A stretch of 64,000 nt of DNA. Source: Odiellus spinosus. Taxonomy: Eukaryota > Arthropoda > Arachnida > Opiliones > Phalangiidae. The DNA lies in the NCBI GenBank assembly GCA_963920705.1, contig CAWUCO010000002.1:62001-126000 (forward strand). The letters are read 5' to 3'. The notes under the pieces were generated by a model. The model had not been told where the DNA came from, ran no database searches, and saw nothing but the letters and a program-made list of their open reading frames with translations. Both the position numbers and the translations under genes were made by a program. The number at the start of each line of letters is the position of its first letter. Within the stretch, counting starts at the first letter, position 1. Shown here piece by piece: positions 57,742 to 64,000 of the stretch.

Positions 57742-58075
57742 CAGAAGCCGATGATACCCTCCTTTGAAGTCTATTACTCCCGGGTCTTGTTTACCCATCT
57801 CTGTATGGGTTAGTTTCAAAAAGCGCGATTCGTACGCCTCCTAACGGTAGATATTTTCGGAGCGGGAATTCGTCCAGCGAATATCTCTAGCAGCCTTTGA
57901 GTTCGTGAAAAAACGTCGTCGTTTGTGGAGAGAGAGAATTTCCAATTTTCCGTAGACAGGGGGATATGAAGTAGAACCCCTCCGATCTCGTAAAATTGGG
58001 AATTTTACCCATACAGAGAGGAGCGCTATATGGAACATTAAAGTAGACTTCAAAGGAGGGTTTCATCGGCTTCTG
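57742..58075. mobile_element. 7-bp-TSD miniature element, copy 5 (reverse)
   Basis: Flanks TTATTAT at 57735-57741 and 58076-58082. 334 bp. It is a near-identical inverted partner of copy 4, only 79 bp away. Confidence 0.92.
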
Positions 58076-58226
58076 TTATTATCTCTTAATGATGTTTTTT
58101 TTTTTTAATTTTGCAACACCTTATCAAACGTTATTATCTCATCTGTGAAAAGAGTAAAAATAAAAATTGTGTCGACGACCAGCTCTCTATTTAGCCTTCC
58201 TCCGTGATTCAAGTTTGTAACAATAC

Positions 58227-58562
58227 CTCTAATTCATCGACTTCTGTAATGTTACGAATTGTATTAATGAAGAAATCGGCCGGATTTCTGTTAATTCCCA
58301 TTTGGAAACCCCGTCTGTAAATATTTGAAACGGTTTTAAAAATCTTTCTAAAAGGTCACTACATATTTTGGGGGTCTTTTTACCTCTCAAAAAAGTCTAG
58401 TCCATCTTGAGTTGTACCGGAAAATATTTGTTTTCCTCTGTTCATGAGTGCTGTTTCAGTGCTCGCCAAATGCTTTAAGGCAGATACAACGCTGTCAGCC
58501 ATGTTTCTATCCAATCCAGTCGTTGGTTCGTCGCAAAAAACAAGCGGGGCATCGTGTATCAT
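58227..58562 (-). pseudogene. ABCG-type half-transporter, two exons, H-loop segment deleted
   Basis: Minus-strand exons 58562-58384 (acceptor gatatttag, donor gtaaaa) and 58314-58227 (acceptor atatttacag, donor gtattg) join in phase 2/1. They read IHDAPLVFCDEPTTGLDRNM, the Walker B and D-loop of an ABCG ATPase, then SALKHLAST, then MNRGKQIFSGTTQDGLDFFE, then RNPADFFINTIRN, the usual sequence after the ATPase. Between LAST and MNRGKQ about 20-22 residues normal for the family, with the TIHQP switch histidine, are absent and no intron fits there. No Walker A or signature exon was found upstream. A decayed gene or a deletion allele is likely. Confidence 0.75.
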
Positions 58563-58686
58563 CTAAATATCAAGTCCCTTAATAACGTTCCACACAAGCC
58601 TTATTTTACATAAAACTAGTTGGGGTAACTCAAGTTTCCCAAAGTAGTTTGTCTTTGGTAGAGCTCGGAATTCGTATAACTTTTGT

Positions 58687-59024
58687 CAGAAGCCGATGAA
58701 ACATTCCTTTGAAGTCTACTACTCTAATGTTCCATATAGCGCTCCTCTCTGTATGGGTAAAATTCACGATTTTACGAGATCGGAGGGGTCCTACTTCATA
58801 CCCCCCTGTCTACGGAAAATTGGAAATTCTCTCTCTCCACAAACTTCGAGGTTTTTTTGACGAACTCCAAGGCTGCTAGAGATATTCGCTCGACGAACTC
58901 CCGCTCCGAAAATATCTACCGTTAGGTGGCGTACGAATCGCGCTTTTTGAAACTAACCCATACAGAGAGGGGTAGACAAGACCCGGGAGTAATAGACTTC
59001 AAAGGAGGGTTTCATCGGCTTCTG
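58687..59024. mobile_element. 7-bp-TSD miniature element, copy 6 (forward), with known empty site
   Basis: Flanks CTTTTGT at 58680-58686 and 59025-59031. It interrupts a family R copy. The uninterrupted sequence at 29884-29930 has a single cttttgt, which proves a 7-bp duplication. Confidence 0.95.
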
Positions 59025-59111
59025 CTTTTGTTGATTGAATAAGACCATCGTGAATGGCAATCAAATAATATCCGTTATAAACGTATATTGTGAAACAATT
59101 CAGGAATACGT

Positions 59112-59180
59112 TTTGGCATGGTGATTCCTAAAATAAATTAAAAAGCTGTTCCATTTTTAGCTCCAAGTTTCCCTTTAAAA
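59112..59180. mobile_element. Fragment of the GGGAAACTTGGAGCT foldback family
   Basis: ttggcatggtgattcc and ttagctccaagtttcccttt match the right part of 17703-18118. Confidence 0.65.
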
Positions 59181-59601
59181 ATGGCATGCCAAGAATTTAA
59201 TCACTGCTTTTAGGTGCCAAGTATTACTCTCACAAAATAATAAGTTCTCTCCTCCATCGTTTACACTAAACACTTTCAGGGTTGCCAGCCACGAAAATCA
59301 ATTTACCGCGAAAGAGCAGTTAAAAATCCGCGAAAATTCGGGAAAAACCGTGAAACTTAAAAATCGTTCTATACATTTATATTTTGCTATTGTGAATGCA
59401 GTCCAGCATTGTTTTTAATTTATTTGATTGCAAAAAAATTTTTATCTTAGATTCTTAACGATTTAAACATTTTGATCCAACAAAGTAGTGACAAAAGTAT
59501 AATGGTAAATGTAAGTCCAATAATAAAACAATGTTGAATGAGACAGTGACTCTACTCTGTGAGAGAAAATTATTCTTTATATAGCTAAATGTCCTCTTAT
59601 T

Positions 59602-60240
59602 TTTTACCTCCCCGACTGAACTTTAGTTCAGGGGGAGGTATTACACTGGTCGTCTCTGTGTGTCTGTATGTGTGTGTGTGTGTCTGTGTGTGTGTCACTT
59701 CCTGTGTAAGCGGATATCCTGTGTAAGCGGAAATCACGTGACCGAGCTCGTGGAGCCAAAAGTCTAGAGACATTATCATACCCGCTTATCGTTCAATTCC
59801 GTTTAACGGGAATTACCTCCTTTAAGCGTGGCTGCCACATTAAGTTTCAAGTGTCGTGCAATGACGTCTCCAATTGCATATTATCACCTTCCACCATCCA
59901 CTTTACGGTCAAACCTCGATGCTTGACAGTTGAAGGCGATTATACGCAATGGGACGTCTCCCACTGTTATAATCACCTCCGACCATCCCCACACCAAGGT
60001 CCAACCTCCAGTGTTCGATCTCAGCGGGCCATACTAGCGAGGCGTCCCTCCCTAATATGGTCAACATCAACCTTCCACTCTCCAAACATCGCCCCACCAA
60101 TGGGTAAATTAGCTTTGCATACCAAGCGCCTAGAGATCAAGAGTCGTCTAGACATTGAAGGGAGGGGGTTTTCCTCCCAACTTCATGGCCACATTGCTCG
60201 ATTAACAAAGCCCTTCGAAGTGTTTATATTCTACCTTTAA
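59602..60240. mobile_element. Repeat family U, copy 3
   Basis: Terminal hairpin at 59605-59640 and (TG)n as in copy 2. It includes gacgtctcccactgttataa and ccatccccacaccaaggtcc. It ends sooner than copies 1 and 2. 60241-60611 holds no recognised feature. Confidence 0.8.
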
Positions 60241-60611
60241 GGAATATCCATTGAATTCCAGCTAATAGAGAGAAAGTATATTTTATTGTTTACGAATGCT
60301 TCTCTTGGCTAAACAAAGATTTCTATAATGAAAGATTGATAAGATATATGAAGTAATAGAGAGAAAGGTGGCTGAATGGGTTACGAAAAGGTTAAAACAT
60401 AAACCTAGAGAGCTTTATTAAGTGGTTCTAAATTGATGAACAAAAATTTTATTTATTAAACAGTAGATTAGCTATTTTTAATGGTATTTTTTATCGATAA
60501 CTGAAAATTATATTCACAGGGTTCTTCTACTCGGGTAGCCTCTTCAGCCCTTTAATTTTGACTATTATATTACATCATGAATATCCCATTAAATTGACCT
60601 TAAATGAAGGT

Positions 60612-61600
60612 GCGTTTACACGGGCATCCAAAATAGAAACGACATAAGATCTAAAGTTGAGGCTGATTGATACAAAATGTTAAAAATGATAGTCGGGAAA
60701 ACTCTCCTTGAAGGTTTCCCGTGTTTAAAAAACAACAATTTTGAATAAAAAGCGGATATCTGATGTTGAAAAAAATAGGCTTCAGTTTCTCCGCTATAAA
60801 ACCAAGAAACATTTCCGATAATTTTCATAAGTAGCCGTGTTCAGCGAACTTCGTTAGCAGACCCGGAGACAGGGCGAAACCAGATCAGACGAAAGAACGC
60901 TATAATAACTTTAGTGAGATAATCAACCAGCGCAGAATGTCATCACCATTTGAAGTCAACAGAGCAAGGACACGGCTTTCATTTATCACAAGAAAGAGAC
61001 GACCTGGCTACGAAGAATTGACACATGCAAGCAGTGAGTGTTTTCGGACTCGACTTATGAGATACCTACAGTCAGTAAAAGTTCGACAGTTCTTCATAAA
61101 GCCTCGTTATTCTAAACATAAAAGGAGCTATTCAAGTATAAATATTAACGGTATGGAAATTAGTCTACATTCAGTCTTTAAGATATTTTTTTTTTATCAT
61201 AGGAGTGGAAACTAACGTCTGTCAGCCGGTTTGGAAAATAACCTCTCGACCAGCTGAAATATCAGTAATTGTCGTCAAACAAGAACTTCAGACGAAAACT
61301 GTACCGAAAGAAATTGCCGATCATCTACCGACAATGGGTTGTGAATGGAACATTCAGCCTATAATATTTTCTGGTTTGTCCAAGAGGAACTTGCTACCAT
61401 ATCTTCGACGTTTTAATTCCTTGTCTTCCTTGCCATCCCAGACTAAATTCTTCGTCTTTATCAAAGAGAATCACCCAGTACAGCCTATGCTCAAGTGTTA
61501 ACTTATATTACAAGAATTTGTATTTTACATATTTACTTTGAAAATAAACAGTTCATTTGGTGTGTCTATTAAGAAGTCTACGCCATGCCGCATATAATTA
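60612..61600 (+). mobile_element. Repeat family T, better-preserved copy
   Basis: It starts at ggtgcgtttacacgggcatcc and reaches catataatta at 61600, where the composite element interrupts it. Family T resumes at about 63940. It carries the small spliced gene at 60937-61501. The degenerate copy is at 41200-42355, inverted. Confidence 0.75.
60937..61501 (+). CDS. Small two-exon gene carried by repeat family T, unknown function
   Basis: Exon 1 is 60937-61033 (ATG, 32 codons plus 1 nt; MSSPFEVNRARTRLSFITRK). A donor gtgagt and an acceptor tttatcatag after a T-run bound a 169-bp intron. Exon 2 is 61203-61501 (TAA), 131 residues in all, with HLPTMGCEWNIQ and GLSKRNLLPYLRRF. AATAAA-like aaaataaac follows near 61545. 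The second family copy retains recognisable exons 1 and 2 but is broken, so the protein-coding character predates the duplication. Basic N-terminus, no signal peptide. It may be a captured host fragment or an element-encoded protein. Confidence 0.45.
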
Positions 61601-63939
61601 TTATATCAAAAATGTCTTTGCGAACAAAGACCCAGAAGGACACGTTATGATTTCGGAAGGCTGATGCGACAGATTATATCAAAAATGTCTTTGTGAACAA
61701 AGACCCAGAAAGATCTGTTATGATTTCAGATGGCTGAAGGGACAGATATGTTAAATTTTCTTTTAAAACGTAAAATTTAATTATAATCGCAATCTGACAG
61801 GATTTAGTCTAATTTCAAAACAACTGATTTTATTCACTCGCAAATATTTAAGAAAAAACATAACAGGCGATTTTCTCCCATTGACCCTTAACATTAAATT
61901 TGCCTTTAACCCCAATTAAAATTAATTTTTTCCTAATTTTTGATGTTAATAGCTGCGGCAGCCGCACTTGATTCAGTCAGATCTCTACATTTTTACCATT
62001 GCCCTTTAAACCCAATTAAAATTATTTTTTTCATAATTTTTCATGTTAATAGCTGGGGCAGCCTCACTTGATTCAGTCAGATCTCTACATTTTTACAATT
62101 TCCCTTTAAATCCAATTAAAATTAATTTTTTCATAATTTTTGATATTAATAGCTGCGGCAGCCGCACTTGATTTAGTCAAATTTCTACATTTTTACCATT
62201 GCCCTTTAAACCCAATTAAAATTAATTATTTCATAATTTTTCATGTTAATAGCTGGGGCAGCCTCACTTGATTCAGTCAGATCTCTACATTTTTACCATT
62301 GTCCTTTAAACCCAATTAAAATTAATTTTTTCATAATTTTTCATGTTAATAGCTGGGGCAGCCTCACTTGATTATGTCAGATCTCTACATTTTTACCATT
62401 GCCCTTTAAACCCAATTAAAATTAATTTTTTCATAATTTTTGATATTAATAGCTGCGGCAGCCGCACTTGATTTAGTCAAATTTCTACATTTTTACCATT
62501 GCCCTTTAAACCCAATTAAAATTAATTTTTTAATAATTTTTGATGTTAATAGCTGGGGAAGCCTCACTTGATTCAGTCAGATCTGTACATTTTTACCATT
62601 GCCCTATAAACCCAATTAAAATTAATTTTTTCATAATTTTTGATGTTAATAGCTGCGGCAGCCGCACTTGATTTAGTCAAATTTCTACATTTTTACCATT
62701 GCCCTTTAAACCCAATTAAACTAAATTTTTTCATAATTTTCTATGTTAATAGCTGCGGCAGCCTCACTTGATTCTGTCAGTTCTCTACATTTTCCCCATT
62801 GCCCTTTAAACATAATTAAAATTAATTTTTTCATCAATTCATGTTAATACCTCCGACAGCCGCAGTGAAATCTTTATATTCTCCACATTGCCCTTTAAAC
62901 CAAATTTAAATTAATTTTTTCATCAATTTTGATGTTAATACCTCCGACAGCCGCAGTGAAATCTTTAAAATTTTCCATTACCCTTTAAACTAAATTCCAA
63001 TTAATTTTTTCATTATTTTTGATGTTAATACCTTCCTTATTGCCGTTCGGAATGGCAAGTCGTTCGGAATTTCACTCATTTTTAAAAAGGAGAGTACTTT
63101 TAAGGCGGAGAAATTGAAAATTAATGTTATTCTATGGGATTTAGATTTTTGTAAGAGACTTACCTTTCAGATTTGTTTCCTAATGCTTCCAGATATTTTT
63201 CGGGCTTTATTTTAAGACAAAATATTTAAGGCAAAAATATGAAGGAGGAGAAATTAAGTCATTAGCGTTCAATACCCATAATCTCTGACAAAACAAGCGC
63301 GCTCGCGCTCCGGGCCGTGAATTTAAAAAGCCATATAAAACCTAAGCCTAATTTGTCAAATTAGGCTTAGGTTTTTGGCGAATCTATTTCTCCGCCTTGT
63401 TGTTCCCTCCGTTTTCATGAATAGATTGTGGGCCAACTAATCGGTGTAAAATTATGAAATTAGTCTTAAAATAAAGCTTGAAACTTAATTCATACCACAC
63501 GGAAAATCCTAGTCTGAAAAATATCCGGAAGTATTAGAAAATAAATCTGAAAGGTAAGCCACTTTCAAAAAACCAAATCCCATAGAATAACATTACGAAT
63601 TTGGCCATGCGCGAAACCAGCTAAGTACCAAAAAAAGGGTCAACTTCAGAATTAATTTTAAAATACTTAGACTTAATATTTTTATATGAAACTTGGAAAA
63701 GGCACACATTCGAACCTTGCTCTACCACTTAAAATTGATTTTAACTGTAACAAATAATTGCTCCTTTAGTTCTGCGATGCACAGGACATGTCCTCGAAAA
63801 AGTCGATTTTAATGTTATTTCAATGGGGAAATGGAGCGTTCTGATTGGCTAAAGGTCCAATTTTTTAAGGAAATCAAAATTGCATTACAGATGATGATCA
63901 GCCCATAACGTAAGAACCCTACCGGGTTCTCCGAATAGT
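61601..63939. mobile_element. Composite element, copy C (single arm, long array)
   Basis: It starts TTATATCAAAAATG with a ~75-bp terminal direct duplication (61601-61674 and from 61675). Only one arm follows (to about 61905), then the 100-bp array, then the palindromic module (63040-63910), the inverted equivalent of 44220-45160. The end hairpin is GAACCC-TACC-GGGTTC (63914-63929). It lies inside family T, whose other copy gives the empty site (cataattatgggtaacgcagg). Confidence 0.8.
61906..63030. repeat. 100-bp satellite array, copy C
   Basis: About eleven units at an exact 100-bp period over most of the array (ttaatagc at 62046, 62146, 62246 and so on). Two unit types, gcggcagccgcac and ggggcagcctcac, are interspersed, and the last units are diverged. 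The first type forms a short GC hairpin. Confidence 0.95.
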
Positions 63940-64000
63940 TAACACAGGACATATCATTGTGTGTGTCTATTAAAAAGTCTACGACCTGCCGCATAGAATT
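63940..64000 (+). mobile_element. Repeat family T, continuation to window end
   Basis: taacacaggacatatcattg, gtgtgtctattaaaaagtct and cgacctgccgcat match the 60-bp tandem end of family T at 41200-41330 in reverse. The element continues past the window. Confidence 0.75.

Noticed and set aside
59851..60240. 129-codon frame in family U
   Set aside because: The frame is not preserved in the other two copies and no motif is seen.

Overview
This is animal nuclear DNA, AT-rich and crowded with repeats. Two short tracts of the arthropod-type telomere unit TTAGG (24198-24221 and, in the other orientation, about 41029-41060) and the abundance of small inverted-repeat elements point to an arthropod. 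The species cannot be read from the sequence.

The only clearly intact host gene is the 3' part of a clade-A-like fibrillar collagen gene on the + strand (1-10242). I could assemble 36 exons by hand. Exons 2-32 encode 338 uninterrupted Gly-X-Y triplets (1014 residues, the classical major helix length). They are followed by a C-telopeptide and a complete COLFI C-propeptide ending in GPVCFS and a stop. Both KGHR cross-link sites are kept. The C-propeptide has six cysteines and lacks the two (C2, C3) that make interchain bonds in vertebrate chains.

From 10.3 to 64 kb gene content is sparse. A putative secreted-peptide gene (16425 to perhaps 20697) starts with a strong signal-peptide exon, then 21-nt and 6-nt exons, then a roughly 98-bp tandem array in which nearly every unit carries a 3-nt micro-exon candidate between AG and GT. 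A degenerate L2/CR1-like LINE (about 22390-26395) lies just beyond three phase-compatible minus-strand exon candidates (26427-27510). Orphan exon candidates occur at 27979, 51187 and 56031. Two minus-strand exons of an ABCG half-transporter (58227-58562) have lost the H-loop segment. A small intron-containing gene (60937-61501) travels inside a repeat family.

The rest is mobile and satellite DNA. It includes a composite element (copies at 11849-14064, 44209-47537 and 61601-63939) made of a foldback arm module, a 100-bp satellite array and a palindromic module ending in a hairpin. A miniature inverted-repeat family has 7-bp target duplications (seven copies, four of them in alternating orientation at 56.9-59.0 kb). 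There are Tc1/mariner-like and CAGGG-type miniature elements, and minisatellites of 29, 31, 20 and about 44 bp. Insertions are nested: the composite element interrupts two other repeat families, which supplies empty sites and exact boundaries.
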